DNA of 64,000 nt. It comes from Labrenzia sp. THAF82. Its GTDB lineage: Bacteria; Pseudomonadota; Alphaproteobacteria; Rhizobiales; Stappiaceae. The translations under genes were made by a program, and so were the position numbers. Where the stretch lies: the NCBI RefSeq assembly GCF_009363435.1, contig NZ_CP045354.1, forward strand, positions 1,268,501 through 1,332,500, written 5' to 3'. Shown one piece after another: positions 35,945 to 45,108 of this stretch (its first letter is position 1; every line of letters begins with the position of its first letter). The notes under the pieces were generated by a model. It searched no databases, was not told the DNA's origin, and was given only the letters and a program-made list of their open reading frames with translations.

Positions 35945-36696
35945 GCGCATTCCTGTCAGTTTGTGGCAAGTTTCTTGTGGGCGTCCTGGTCATTTTTGGC
36001 ATCTGGACGTTGCTGGTCGTTTTGTTTGAGCCGCCTTCATTCATGCTTCCCGGGCCGCTCGAAGTGCTGCGGTCATTCCCTGCAAACGCGCCCTTTTTGT
36101 TGCACCATGCCGGCATCACTGCGCTTGAAACGGTGATCGGTTTTGTCCTCGGCGTCAGCTGCGGGGCGATGCTTGCTGTTTGGATCTGGCTTTATCCGTT
36201 GGCCGGACGGATCGTTATGCCGACAATCCTGGTGACGCAGGCTTTGCCGGTTTTTGCCATTGCACCGGTCCTTGTTCTCTGGCTCGGGTTCGGCATGTCA
36301 TCGAAGATTGTCATGGCCATTCTGGTCATCTTCTTTGCGGTCACCTCAACGGTTTACGACGGACTGAGGCGACTCGATTCTGGGCTTGTCGATCTGGCGC
36401 GCCTCTACAGGGTTCCCCGCTTTCGTGAACTTTGGGTCTTTCGCCTGCCGGCAGCACTGCCCGCCTTCGTATCTGGCATTCGTGTGGCCGCCGTTTTTGC
36501 GCCGATTGGCGCGGTGGTTGGCGAATGGGCGGGCGCCAAAGGCGGCCTTGCTTTCATCATGCTTCAGGCGAACGCCCGCGGGAATGCCGATCTTCTGTTT
36601 TCCGCCGTCATCCTGCTCGCCCTCATGGTGCTTGCTCTGCGCTATGCGGTTGAGCATCTCAGCAAACTTCTTGTTCCATGGCAGGTCGAAGACTGA
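35941..36696 (+). CDS. ABC transporter permease, thiamine-precursor type (ThiX-like)
   Basis: A 251-residue inner-membrane permease of the binding-protein-dependent family (SsuC/ThiX branch) with about six helices. The cytoplasmic EAA-type loop lies in the VYDGLRRLDSGLVDLARLY to RFRELWVFRLPAALPAFVSG stretch. The next gene is its substrate-binding partner. A TPP riboswitch upstream points to thiamine or a hydroxymethyl-pyrimidine precursor as substrate. No ATP-binding subunit gene is found in this unit, so it must be encoded elsewhere or lost. Confidence 0.88.
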   Translation: MSAFLSVCGKFLVGVLVIFGIWTLLVVLFEPPSFMLPGPLEVLRSFPANAPFLLHHAGITALETVIGFVLGVSCGAMLAVWIWLYPLAGRIVMPTILVTQALPVFAIAPVLVLWLGFGMSSKIVMAILVIFFAVTSTVYDGLRRLDSGLVDLARLYRVPRFRELWVFRLPAALPAFVSGIRVAAVFAPIGAVVGEWAGAKGGLAFIMLQANARGNADLLFSAVILLALMVLALRYAVEHLSKLLVPWQVED

Positions 36697-36718
36697 CTGC
36701 CACAATCTGGAGGATTGA

Positions 36719-37660
36719 ATGAAAAAAACACTCATGTCTTTGACAGTTGCCGCCGCCGTGCTTTCGGCGGTACCTGCGCATGCTGCGGACAAGCTGACGG
36801 TGCTTCTGGACTGGTTCACCAATCCGGACCATGCACCGGTCATCACCGCTCAGACCAAGGGCTTTTTTGAAGCCGAAGGCCTGGAAGTTGAATTGATCGA
36901 ACCGGCTGACCCTGCAATGCCGCCCAAGCTGGTGGCTGCCGGGCAGGGCGATATTGCAATTTCCTATCAACCGACTTTGCACGCGCATATCGAGGAAGGA
37001 CTGCCGGTCGCCTGGATTGGCACGCTGGTCGAGACGCCACTGAATTCCCTGATCGTTCTGAAAGATGGTCCGATCAAGGAAATCGCAGATCTCAAAGGCA
37101 AGACGATCGGATTTTCCGTGTCCGGATTCGAAGATGCGATGCTTGGACAAATGCTGCGTTCGGTTGGTCTCAGCATGGACGATGTTGAGTTGATCAACGT
37201 GAATTTCGCGCTGTCGCCTGCCCTGATGTCAGGTCAGGTCGATGCGGTGATCGGTGCCTATCGCAATTTCGAGCTCACACAGATCGAGATTGAAGGCAAG
37301 GAAGGCAAAGCGTTCTTCCCAGAAGAGAACGGCGTTCCGGTTTTTGACGAGCTGATCTATGTCGTGAACAAGGATCAGGTTGAAGACCCGCGCTATGAGA
37401 AGTTTCTCGCAGCTGTTGAAGCTGCGACGGTTTATCTGACCAATCATCCTGATGAAGCCTGGAATGCCTTTATCGAGGCCTATCCCCATTTGAATGATGA
37501 GCTCAACAAGCGCGCTTGGGCGGACACATTGCCAAGGTTTGCAAAGCGTCCGGCAGCTCTTGACGAAGGTCGGTATCAGCGTTTTGCAGAGTTCATGGCG
37601 GAAGCCGGACTGATCAGCAAGGTCGTTCCGGTGGAGACATACGCAGTCGAGATCCGTTAA
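36719..37660 (+). CDS. ABC substrate-binding protein, NMT1/THI5-like (ThiY-like)
   Basis: A 313-residue exported protein. The signal peptide ends AHA-AD. The mature start TVLLDWFTNPDHAPVITAQTKG is the NMT1/THI5-like signature, followed by GLEVELIEPADPAMPPKLVA, GDIAISYQPTLHAH and ALMSGQVDAVIGAYRNFELT. Members bind pyrimidine precursors of thiamine in the periplasm. The ATG follows GGAGGATTGA. Cotranscription with the permease under the TPP riboswitch supports the assignment. Confidence 0.9.
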   Translation: MKKTLMSLTVAAAVLSAVPAHAADKLTVLLDWFTNPDHAPVITAQTKGFFEAEGLEVELIEPADPAMPPKLVAAGQGDIAISYQPTLHAHIEEGLPVAWIGTLVETPLNSLIVLKDGPIKEIADLKGKTIGFSVSGFEDAMLGQMLRSVGLSMDDVELINVNFALSPALMSGQVDAVIGAYRNFELTQIEIEGKEGKAFFPEENGVPVFDELIYVVNKDQVEDPRYEKFLAAVEAATVYLTNHPDEAWNAFIEAYPHLNDELNKRAWADTLPRFAKRPAALDEGRYQRFAEFMAEAGLISKVVPVETYAVEIR

Positions 37661-37687
37661 AGGCTTTTTGCGAACCGGCAGCGCCGA

Positions 37688-39913
37688 CTATTGCGCGGCG
37701 CTGCTGGTGGGCTCCACCGTTTTGAGGTTTTCCAGCATGTCCTCAAAGCGGCCGTAAAAGTCCATCAGGGACGGCGCCAGTAGCAATGCGCTCTGCAAGG
37801 CGTCCTCTGCCGCCTGAATGTCATTTTCCGCGACGGCGCTGAGCAGACTGATATGCGTTGCCTCCAGTTCGCGGAATTCCTCCGAGTTCCGTAAGCCCTC
37901 ATCACCGAGCAAGGCGAAAAGTTTGATCGGCTCGCTTTTGCCCTTCAGGTCAATTTCGCCGGCTTCGAGATAGGCGAAGGTTGGTGCCGCGTTGCGCGTA
38001 TCTTCTGAAACGAGAAGTTCCGAACCAACAGCCTTGCAGCTGGATTCAATCCGCGAGGCCACGTTGACGGCGTCTCCGATGACCGAATAGTTGAACCTTC
38101 TGGCTGATCCCATGTTGCCGACACAGGCTTCACCGCTGTTCAGCCCAATGCCGATCTTGACCGACTGCGATTTCAGTTTTCTGGCTTTGAAACGGAATGC
38201 ATCCCGGGCATTCAGATCATCCACGACCTTGAGCATGGCAAGGCTTGCACGGCAGGCCATGGCGGCATGGTCCGGTGTGTGCAGCGGTGCGTTCCAGAAC
38301 GCCATGATGCTGTCGCCGATATATTTGTCGATTGTTCCTCCTTCTGCCTGGATGGCATCGGACAAGGGCGACAGAAGCGTATTCAGAAAACTCACCAGTT
38401 CTTCCGGTGTCAGCTGTTCAGATATCGGGGTGAAACCGCGAATGTCCATGAACAGGATTGTCATGGGTCTGATTTCGCCGCCGAGCGCCAGCTGTTCAGG
38501 CGTTTGTTCCAGCTGGTTTACGAGATCGGGAGACAAATACTGGCTGAAGGCCTGTCTGACGAATTTCTTCTCCCGTTCGGTGAGAAAGTAGAGCAGCGCA
38601 GTCGCGGCGGTGAAAACAAGCAAGACCGTGAGGCTGGTGTAGATCGGGTCGATCAGCAGACCGTTGTTCCAGAAGAGGTATACAGATCCGCCGATCAACC
38701 CGGTCACCATCAGGCCGCCGAGGACCGCGGTGCCGATGCTGCCGATTGCGGGCATGGCCAGAATTATGATGGCACCTGCCAGAAATGTTGCAATGATTTC
38801 CAGTCCGTTGGCCCAATCAGGCCGCGACAGATATTGATCGAAAAGGATTTGCTCCAACGCCTGAGCATGGATGGATACACCAGGGACCTGTTCACCCAGG
38901 GGCGTTGCCCTGATGTCCCGAAGGCCGACGGCGGATGTTCCGACAAGAACGATCTGCCCCTCGAAATATGGAACGAGCTCAGGAAGTTTCTCCTGATCGT
39001 AAAGGTCGCGCGCAGATACGTACCGTTCCGGGAAATCCCTGTCAGAAGTAAAATAAAGCCAGAGTTCGCCTGCAGCAGTCGTCGGGGGAGTGAAGTCGCC
39101 GATCTTTATGGCCGTGACAGCCGGATCACCGGTGGCGCTTTCTGAACTTGAGCCGGTTGACCTTGCGATGATGCCGCTTGCGCCCTGTGCAACTCGCAAC
39201 GCTTCAGCGACGAGGCTCGGGTAAATCTGCTCACCGTCACTGACAATCAGGGGGACCCTCCGTACAATGCCCTCTCTGTCATCCTCGGAAATCGAAATCG
39301 AACCAATGCCACTGGCCGATTTCTGCAAGACTTCAAGGTTCGTGACCGCAGCAGGAAACGGTGGAAGAAACGATACCGGATCCTGACCACCAAATGCCGT
39401 GCCGGCAATCTTGACCGGTTTGCTTCCGGTTTCATCCGGCGTCACGGCGAAACCAAGCACGACTGGTGCCTTGGCAATGGCATCCGCAAACTGCTCGTCA
39501 TGGTCGGGAAGGATCTCAAGGGCTTCCAGCACCTCTCTCGGCGTTGTCGCGGCAAGAGAGTTTTTTAGCTGAGCAGGCGATGTTCTGTCCGGTTCGGAAA
39601 AGACCACATCAAAGACGATTGTTGCAGCGCCGAGATCCGTCAGTACACGAACCATCTCCGCGATTTTTGTGCGGGGCCAGGGCCATTGCCCGATTTCAGC
39701 AATCGATGCTTCATCAAGGTCGACGATGCGGACCGGCGCGGTTTGATAATCTCTTGGATGCAGACGCTGATACTGATCGAATGTCAGCTCTCGAATGGAC
39801 TTCAGAAAATCCGGATCGGCGGTTCGAAGCCCGGTCATGAAAGCGAGGATGACGCAGGCGATCATGGCGACAAGAGCGCGCTTGGACGACAGTGCTTTGA
39901 GAACCCGGCGCAT
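37688..39913 (-). CDS. adenylate/guanylate cyclase with CHASE2 sensor
   Basis: A class III cyclase of 741 residues. An N-terminal membrane helix precedes a large extracytoplasmic CHASE2 domain (about residues 40-340; VRIVDLDEASIAEIGQWPWPR is typical). Three more helices follow near residues 355-430. The cytoplasmic catalytic domain shows TILFMDIRGFTPISEQLTPE (first metal Asp), GGTIDKYIGDSIMAFWNAPL (second metal Asp) and GIGLNSGEACVGNMGS...RFNYSVIGDAVNVASRIE. It would make cAMP or cGMP in response to an external signal. The ATG at 39913 is preferred over GTG 39919. Confidence 0.93.
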   Translation of the reverse strand: MRRVLKALSSKRALVAMIACVILAFMTGLRTADPDFLKSIRELTFDQYQRLHPRDYQTAPVRIVDLDEASIAEIGQWPWPRTKIAEMVRVLTDLGAATIVFDVVFSEPDRTSPAQLKNSLAATTPREVLEALEILPDHDEQFADAIAKAPVVLGFAVTPDETGSKPVKIAGTAFGGQDPVSFLPPFPAAVTNLEVLQKSASGIGSISISEDDREGIVRRVPLIVSDGEQIYPSLVAEALRVAQGASGIIARSTGSSSESATGDPAVTAIKIGDFTPPTTAAGELWLYFTSDRDFPERYVSARDLYDQEKLPELVPYFEGQIVLVGTSAVGLRDIRATPLGEQVPGVSIHAQALEQILFDQYLSRPDWANGLEIIATFLAGAIIILAMPAIGSIGTAVLGGLMVTGLIGGSVYLFWNNGLLIDPIYTSLTVLLVFTAATALLYFLTEREKKFVRQAFSQYLSPDLVNQLEQTPEQLALGGEIRPMTILFMDIRGFTPISEQLTPEELVSFLNTLLSPLSDAIQAEGGTIDKYIGDSIMAFWNAPLHTPDHAAMACRASLAMLKVVDDLNARDAFRFKARKLKSQSVKIGIGLNSGEACVGNMGSARRFNYSVIGDAVNVASRIESSCKAVGSELLVSEDTRNAAPTFAYLEAGEIDLKGKSEPIKLFALLGDEGLRNSEEFRELEATHISLLSAVAENDIQAAEDALQSALLLAPSLMDFYGRFEDMLENLKTVEPTSSAAQ

Positions 39914-39994
39914 GGCCACCCATTTCGTTAAGACCGGGTCAGCCTAAATTCAGGTTTGAGGGTTCGCAAGCGAGAGGGTGGCGCCGAGATAAAA

Positions 39995-40025
39995 GAAAAA
40001 AACGCTGGAGCGGTGGCTCCAGCGT
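39995..40025 (-). terminator. terminator of rpoH
   Basis: On the minus strand GACGCTGGAG/CTCCAGCGT forms a stem with a short loop, followed by seven T residues. It ends the rpoH transcript before the cyclase gene. Confidence 0.88.
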
Positions 40026-40051
40026 CTTCGGGCAGTCCGCAATGTTCCGAT

Positions 40052-40942
40052 TTAAGCGACGGGTGCGGGTTGATCCTTCGCACGTGCGCTGTTGCGAACG
40101 GCTTTCTGGACCTTTTCGAATGCGCGGACTTCGATCTGGCGAACGCGTTCGCGGCTAACGCCGAATTCCCCGGAAAGGTCTTCAAGCGTCATCGGATCCT
40201 CAGAAAGACGGCGAGCCTCAAAAATCCGGCGCTCCCGGTCGTTCAAGACGTCCATGGCGTCGCTCAGCATTTTGCGGCGCTGGTCGAGCTCTTCCTGATT
40301 GGCGAGCAGTGTTTCCTGGCTGTCGCTTTCGTCGACAAGCCAATCCTGCCACTCGCCTGCATCAGCTTCGGCGCGCACCGGGGCATTGAGGCTGGCATCA
40401 CCGCCCAGACGGCGGTTCATGGAAATCACCTCTTCCTCGGAGACACCGAGGCGGGTGGCGATTTCTGCTACCTGATCCGGCTTGAGATCGCCTTCGTCCA
40501 AAGCCTGGATCTTGCCTTTCAGGCGTCGCAGGTTGAAGAACAGGCGTTTCTGGTTGGCAGTGGTTCCCATTTTGACGAGTGACCACGAACGCAGAATATA
40601 TTCCTGAATAGCGGCCTTGATCCACCACATGGCATAGGTCGCGAGCCTGAAACCTTTGTCCGGCTCAAAGCGCTTCACCGCCTGCATCAGACCGACGTTG
40701 CCTTCAGAGACCACTTCTCCGATCGGCAGGCCGTAGCCGCGGTATCCCATAGCTATTTTTGCAACAAGGCGAAGGTGAGAATTGACCAGGCGTTCAGCTG
40801 CAGCGGGGTCTTCATGCTCCTTGTAGCGCTTGGCGAGCATGTACTCTTCCTGCGGCTGCAGCATCGGAAACTTGCGAATCTCATCCAGGTAGCGGCTCAG
40901 GCCACCTTCCCCTGCGGTGAGTGTCGGTACGTTCTGGGCCAT
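40052..40942 (-). CDS. rpoH: RpoH, heat-shock sigma factor (sigma-32 family)
   Basis: A 296-residue sigma factor. Region 1.2/2 includes GLSRYLDEIRKFPMLQPQEE, the RpoH box QKRLFFNLRR, RFEPDKGFRLATYAMWWIKA (region 2.3-2.4) and a region 4 HTH (MTLEDLSGEFGVSRERVRQIE). It directs RNA polymerase to heat-shock promoters such as the CTTG-N18-CCTATCT site upstream of ftsH in this window; FtsH in turn degrades sigma-32 in other bacteria. Alphaproteobacteria often carry more than one RpoH; which paralogue this is cannot be decided here. The gene is next to rluD, as in related genomes. Confidence 0.96.
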   Translation of the reverse strand: MAQNVPTLTAGEGGLSRYLDEIRKFPMLQPQEEYMLAKRYKEHEDPAAAERLVNSHLRLVAKIAMGYRGYGLPIGEVVSEGNVGLMQAVKRFEPDKGFRLATYAMWWIKAAIQEYILRSWSLVKMGTTANQKRLFFNLRRLKGKIQALDEGDLKPDQVAEIATRLGVSEEEVISMNRRLGGDASLNAPVRAEADAGEWQDWLVDESDSQETLLANQEELDQRRKMLSDAMDVLNDRERRIFEARRLSEDPMTLEDLSGEFGVSRERVRQIEVRAFEKVQKAVRNSARAKDQPAPVA

Positions 40943-41117
40943 AACATGCGCCCCCTTTCGTCAAGTCTACATCCGGCTTCTCCGGTTGCTCCGCTTAAGG
41001 CGCAAGCAAGAATGTTTGGGAGAAAACAGACGCAATATCGTGTCCATTACGGCACACAAGAGGTTTTAATATAGGTAGATTTTAGGCGATTGCATGGGCG
41101 GAAAACAGAATTCATTC

Positions 41118-42143
41118 CTAAAATTTTTGTAATCCGGACAAAAGTTTTGCGAAATCAGGTGGGTAAGGGCTCTCAAAACGCAAAGTTTTACCGTTTACGG
41201 GATGCTCGAAGGCCAGCAATCCTGCGTGCAATGCCTGCCTGCTGAAGTCGCCCACAAGGGTTCTGAGTGGATCTTCAAGCCGATTGACCTTCGTTTTGAA
41301 ACCGGACCCATAGTCGTTGTCGCCGATCAGCGGATGACCGATATGGGCCATATGAACTCGGATCTGATGCGTGCGGCCGGTTTCCAGCCGGCACTCCATC
41401 AAGCTGGCAAGCGCCGGTTGATCGTCTTTTCCGAACCTTTCCTTCACTTGCCAGTGAGTTATGGCCCGACGGCCGGAGGTCTTCACCACGGCGATCTTCT
41501 GTCGGTTGGACTGTGACCTTGCCAGGTTCGCGTCAATTGTTCCTTTGAGGCTCGAAGGCGCGCCCCAGACAAGCGCTGAATAGGCCCGTTCGAGCGGACC
41601 GCTGCGGCCGTGATCGGCAAATTGCGCTGCCAGTCCCTGATGTGCCTGGTCGGTTTTGGCCACAACGAGCAGGCCTGAAGTGTCCTTGTCGATGCGGTGA
41701 ACGATCCCCGGGCGCTTGATGCCGCCGATACCAGACAGGCTATCGCCACAGTGATGGATGAGCGCGTTGACCAAAGTGCCTGTCCAGTTGCCTGCACCTG
41801 GATGCACCACCAGACCCGCCGGTTTGTCGACAACAATCAGGTGTTCGTCTTCAAAGACAACGTTTATCGGAATATCTTCGCCTTGCGGTTCCGGGTCCTC
41901 CGCTTCAGGTAAAGTCAGACAAAGTGCATCACCTTCATTGACCCGGTATTTAGGCTCCACTATTTTCGCGCCGCCGACGGTGACGTCTCCTGATTTGATC
42001 AGGGATTGGATCCTATTGCGGCTAAGAGCTTCCAGATGAGCTGCAAGCACTGCATCCAGACGCCCTCCAGCATCGGCTGCATCAACCGTTAAACTGAAAT
42101 CCGGCTCCAGGTCAGCCGGATCTTCGTGGGAATTTTCTGTCAT
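41118..42143 (-). CDS. rluD: RluD-type 23S rRNA pseudouridine synthase
   Basis: A 341-residue RluA-family enzyme. An N-terminal S4 RNA-binding domain (GGRLDAVLAAHLEALSRNRI) precedes the catalytic domain. The signature HRIDKDTSGLLVVAK places the catalytic Asp at residue 152, and ETGRTHQIRVHMAHIGHPL is the second conserved block. It pseudouridylates the helix 69 loop of 23S rRNA in RluD orthologues. The start codon overlaps that of the divergent gene at 42142 (shared CATG). rpoH lies downstream on the same strand. Confidence 0.93.
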   Translation of the reverse strand: MTENSHEDPADLEPDFSLTVDAADAGGRLDAVLAAHLEALSRNRIQSLIKSGDVTVGGAKIVEPKYRVNEGDALCLTLPEAEDPEPQGEDIPINVVFEDEHLIVVDKPAGLVVHPGAGNWTGTLVNALIHHCGDSLSGIGGIKRPGIVHRIDKDTSGLLVVAKTDQAHQGLAAQFADHGRSGPLERAYSALVWGAPSSLKGTIDANLARSQSNRQKIAVVKTSGRRAITHWQVKERFGKDDQPALASLMECRLETGRTHQIRVHMAHIGHPLIGDNDYGSGFKTKVNRLEDPLRTLVGDFSRQALHAGLLAFEHPVNGKTLRFESPYPPDFAKLLSGLQKF

Positions 42144-42495
42144 GTCACAACCTGATTTTCGGGAAGACGCTGATGAGGCGCCGCTTGATCCGGCTGCCCA
42201 GAAGCTTCAGGTAAAACTGAGACGCCTGCTGCTTGGCTCATCCCTGATCATGTTTGCCGGTCTGATCGCTGTCTTTGCAGCTATTCTTTACAAGATCAAC
42301 ACAAATGACGACGGTCCGGCAGAAGGCGGTGTCGCAGCAACTGTTGCGGTTGGACCGGACGCGGAGGTGCTGTCTGCCGATCTTTCCGACGGAATGCTGC
42401 TCGTGTTGGTCCGCGAGGGCACGAAGACGGCCTTATTGCGTTTTGATGCCGTAACGGGAAAAAACCTGGGCCGAACGGATTTTGTCTCACGTTGA
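42142..42495 (+). CDS. small membrane protein divergent from rluD
   Basis: A 117-residue protein of unknown function. The N-terminus is acidic and then basic (DPAAQKLQVKLRRLLLG), one membrane helix lies at about residues 31-50 (LGSSLIMFAGLIAVFAAILY), and the C-terminal domain (about residues 66-115) has short alternating strands (EVLSADLSDGMLLVLVREG; TALLRFDAVTGKNLGR), possibly a small beta-sheet. Its ATG overlaps the rluD ATG head to head, leaving no intergenic region. Each gene's promoter must therefore lie inside the other. Confidence 0.7.
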   Translation: MSQPDFREDADEAPLDPAAQKLQVKLRRLLLGSSLIMFAGLIAVFAAILYKINTNDDGPAEGGVAATVAVGPDAEVLSADLSDGMLLVLVREGTKTALLRFDAVTGKNLGRTDFVSR

Positions 42496-42571
42496 TCGCC
42501 TTCGGTTCGCATCAACTTCGACACTCCGGCGTTGATAAACCTTCAGGTGTGAAAAAAATGATCAAAAGGGG

Positions 42572-42600
42572 TTGCGTCATGCTTTGCGCAGCCTTATACG
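42572..42600 (+). promoter_or_regulatory. promoter of tRNA-Glu
   Basis: TTGCGT (42572-42577), 17 bases, TATACG (42595-42600), about 40 bases before the mature tRNA. Confidence 0.65.
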
Positions 42601-42640
42601 CACGGTCCTTGGCTTGAAGCTTTTGCCATTCAAGCCCCGC

Positions 42641-42716
42641 GCGCCCATCGTCTAGCGGTCTAGGACGCCGCCCTTTCACGGCGGAAACACGGGTTCGAGT
42701 CCCGTTGGGCGTGCCA
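42641..42716 (+). tRNA. tRNA-Glu (anticodon TTC)
   Basis: A complete 76-base cloverleaf including encoded CCA. The acceptor stem is GCGCCCA/TGGGCGT, the anticodon stem-loop CCGCC-CTTTCAC-GGCGG gives anticodon TTC, and the T arm contains GGTTCGAGT. It reads GAA and GAG codons and supplies glutamyl-tRNA for tetrapyrrole synthesis. No element is inserted at its 3' end. Confidence 0.97.
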
Positions 42717-42790
42717 ACTTTTCTCGAAAAAACGGCAGATGCCCTTCGGCAAATTGGTCAGGTCACGCTGTTTCCTGCACTTTCAATTCA

Positions 42791-43573
42791 TCAAGCAGAT
42801 TTTTCGGTCAGCTGTCGGCCGGTTTCAATCATGTCCACTTCAGCTTCGCTGGCAATGCGAGCAAACTCAGGATGCGGGCAATGATCGGTTACAAAGGTGG
42901 TTACCTGTGACAGGTGTCCGACCCGGACCGGGGCTGTGCGCTCGAACTTGGTGCTGTCGGCAGCCAGAATGACGTGACGGGCGTTGTCCATGATGGTTTT
43001 GGTGACCTTCACTTCACGGTAGTCATAATCCAGCAGTGACCCGTCGGCATCGATTGCCGAAGCACCTATGACTGCAAAATCAACCTTGAACTGCCGCATG
43101 AAATCAACCGCGGCCTCACCGACGATGCCGCCATCGGCATGCCGCAGGACCCCGCCTGCGATAACCACCTCAATTTGCGAATAGCCCCGCATCAAACTTG
43201 CGACATTGATATTGTTGGTTATGACCATGAGCCCGCGATGCTGCAGCAAGGCCTGGGCAACAGCCTCTGTTGTGGTGCCGATGTTAATGAAGATCGAGGT
43301 GTTGTCGGGAATTAGCGCAGCCACGCTTTCGCCTATGTCGGCCTTTTCCTTGCTGGAGATGATACGCCTTGCTTCATAGCCGACGTTCTCTATTCCGGAA
43401 GACAGCAGCGCGCCACCGTGGGTTCTGGCCAGCAAGCGGCGCTCACACAGTTCGTTCAGGTCCTTGCGGATTGTTTGCGGACTGACATCAAAGCGTTTGG
43501 CCAGGTCGTCGACGCTGACGCGGCCCAGTTGCCGGGCAAGTTCCAATATGGCGTTGTGACGTTCAATCAGCAT
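42791..43573 (-). CDS. glpR: DeoR-family repressor, GlpR-like
   Basis: About 260 residues from MLIERHNAILELARQLG. The DeoR HTH is VSVDDLAKRFDVSPQTIRKDLNELCERRLLARTHGGA. The C-terminal sugar-phosphate sensor domain shows FINIGTTTEAVAQAL, ITNNINVASLM, GVLRHADGGIVGEAAVDFM and LAADSTKFER. The pattern fits GlpR, the glycerol-3-phosphate-responsive repressor. glpD begins at 63499 in the same window, 20 kb away, which makes that regulon plausible but does not prove it. ATGs up to 39 bases upstream are possible starts. Confidence 0.85.
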   Translation of the reverse strand: MLIERHNAILELARQLGRVSVDDLAKRFDVSPQTIRKDLNELCERRLLARTHGGALLSSGIENVGYEARRIISSKEKADIGESVAALIPDNTSIFINIGTTTEAVAQALLQHRGLMVITNNINVASLMRGYSQIEVVIAGGVLRHADGGIVGEAAVDFMRQFKVDFAVIGASAIDADGSLLDYDYREVKVTKTIMDNARHVILAADSTKFERTAPVRVGHLSQVTTFVTDHCPHPEFARIASEAEVDMIETGRQLTEKSA

Positions 43574-43659
43574 CGGCAGGGCTCTTGTTCGGCACATCAC
43601 GTGCCGTGTCATCCTAGTTGAGCGTTTAAACCCTAGATGACCGACCTAACCTTTCAAGA

Positions 43660-44982
43660 TCAAGCCACATCTTTCTTTTTTTGTTTGGCAGGTTTTGTTT
43701 CTTGCGGCGCGCTGTCTTCAGAAAGTTGATTTGCCACCACAGCATCAGGTTCACCGGATTTTTTGGGTTGCGCTCCTCTGTTGGAGGCAACAATACGGCT
43801 GACAAGTGCTTCAGCAGCGGAAGCAATGTCGGCAGACTTGGCCGGTGTCTCCGTCTCGGGTGTCGTCCGTTTGGCCGAGCGTTTTTCAGTCCCGGATGCA
43901 CCGTTCGCGGAACGCTTGACGCGTCGTTTCGGTTTCGCAGCCAGCCCTGTCTCTTCTTCGGCTTTCGAAACGGCAGGCGCGGGTGCAGCTTGTGCAGATT
44001 TCTTGGTGACAAGAACCTTGTCAGCTGTGGCCACGCGGTCCGCCAACTTGCGAAACTCCTTGCGGAGGTCGTTCAGGGCTGGGGCCCCGGCAAGGTCGTT
44101 CTGAAGCCTTTTCACCTGTCCGGTTAGCCGGGCCAGCTGACGTTCCTTGTTTTCCAGTTTCGCCAGTCGTTCTGAGCTTTCGTTGGAAATCCGGTTCAAC
44201 TGTTCTTTCAGATCGGCGTTCATTTCGTTTTCCGCGCTGCCGGAACTTTCAAGGACAAGCGACAACCGGGTCACTTCGGCCTGTGCGGAGATATACTTGG
44301 ATTCCGTGTCGACGAGTTGGGCTTCCAGTTCGGCCAGCCGACTTCTGGCGGCTTCATCGCGCTCGGCTTGAACTTCGCCGGCCACAGTTGGCTCGTATTT
44401 GGAGAGTTTTGCCTTGAGTGTTGCGACCTCTGCCTCGAGCCCCGTTATGGTCGCAAGTGCCATTGTGTCGCTGGCAGGCATCCAGCCGCTCTCGTCTTTC
44501 GGGCTTTCCTCACTCTCGGATGAAGGTTTGTCCTCTGCTGAATTGGTCCAGCTTTCCGCAAGTGATTTTTCGGCCTCCGACAGCTTCTTCTTGAGGGTGG
44601 AAACTTCCTCTGAGAGCAGATCGGCGGCCTTTTCGTCGCTTTCGATGCTGGCTTGTCTGGCCTTCATCTCGTCGGCTTTCTCCTGGAGCGACCGTTCCAG
44701 TGCCTCGACCTCGCGTTTCATGCGAGTAGCTTCAAGATGGTGTTTGGAGGCTTTCTCGCGCTCGCTCTCAAGCTGTCGTTCGACCCGTCTCAGTTCCACT
44801 GCGTGGCGTGCGCGCGCCTGATCCTGGGCAGCCCTGACTTCCGCATAGCTGGACGGGTTTACGGCGCGAAGCGCCTCTTCCGTCAGGCGTGCGGCTCGGC
44901 GGTAGAATGCAGGCAGGATCGCAAGGCCGATCAAACCGGCCGTACAAAATCCGAGTGCCACATACATCGCCGCTTCAATCAC
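43660..44982 (-). CDS. membrane-anchored coiled-coil hypothetical
   Basis: 440 residues. One N-terminal membrane helix (MYVALGFCTAGLIGLAILPAF) is followed by about 280 residues of charged heptad sequence (LRRVERQLESEREKASKHHL; VEALERSLQEKADEMKARQA; EEVSTLKKKLSEAEKSLAES), then a basic Lys/Arg/Ala-rich tail ending QETKPAKQKKKDVA. The design is a membrane-tethered rod facing the cytoplasm. I recognise it as a type seen in Rhizobiales genomes but without a named function. Confidence 0.75.
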   Translation of the reverse strand: MIEAAMYVALGFCTAGLIGLAILPAFYRRAARLTEEALRAVNPSSYAEVRAAQDQARARHAVELRRVERQLESEREKASKHHLEATRMKREVEALERSLQEKADEMKARQASIESDEKAADLLSEEVSTLKKKLSEAEKSLAESWTNSAEDKPSSESEESPKDESGWMPASDTMALATITGLEAEVATLKAKLSKYEPTVAGEVQAERDEAARSRLAELEAQLVDTESKYISAQAEVTRLSLVLESSGSAENEMNADLKEQLNRISNESSERLAKLENKERQLARLTGQVKRLQNDLAGAPALNDLRKEFRKLADRVATADKVLVTKKSAQAAPAPAVSKAEEETGLAAKPKRRVKRSANGASGTEKRSAKRTTPETETPAKSADIASAAEALVSRIVASNRGAQPKKSGEPDAVVANQLSEDSAPQETKPAKQKKKDVA

Positions 44983-45108
44983 GTCTGGCTCCTGGTTCCT
45001 TTTCTCGGCGCAACCGCTCCATCATTAGACGACCGAGGGCGCGCCGCCAAGTGTACTCAAAACAAGGTAAAAGCCTTGTTGCCATGCCTGGTTGCAGCGG
45101 GTTTGCTC

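Noticed and set aside
36143..39145. Long antisense ORFs over the permease and cyclase genes
   Set aside because: They mirror strongly coding frames on the other strand and contain no family motifs.
42641..42716. tRNA-Glu as the attachment site of the mobile element
   Set aside because: No partial copy of its 3' end occurs at either element boundary; the direct repeats are in the serC leader instead.
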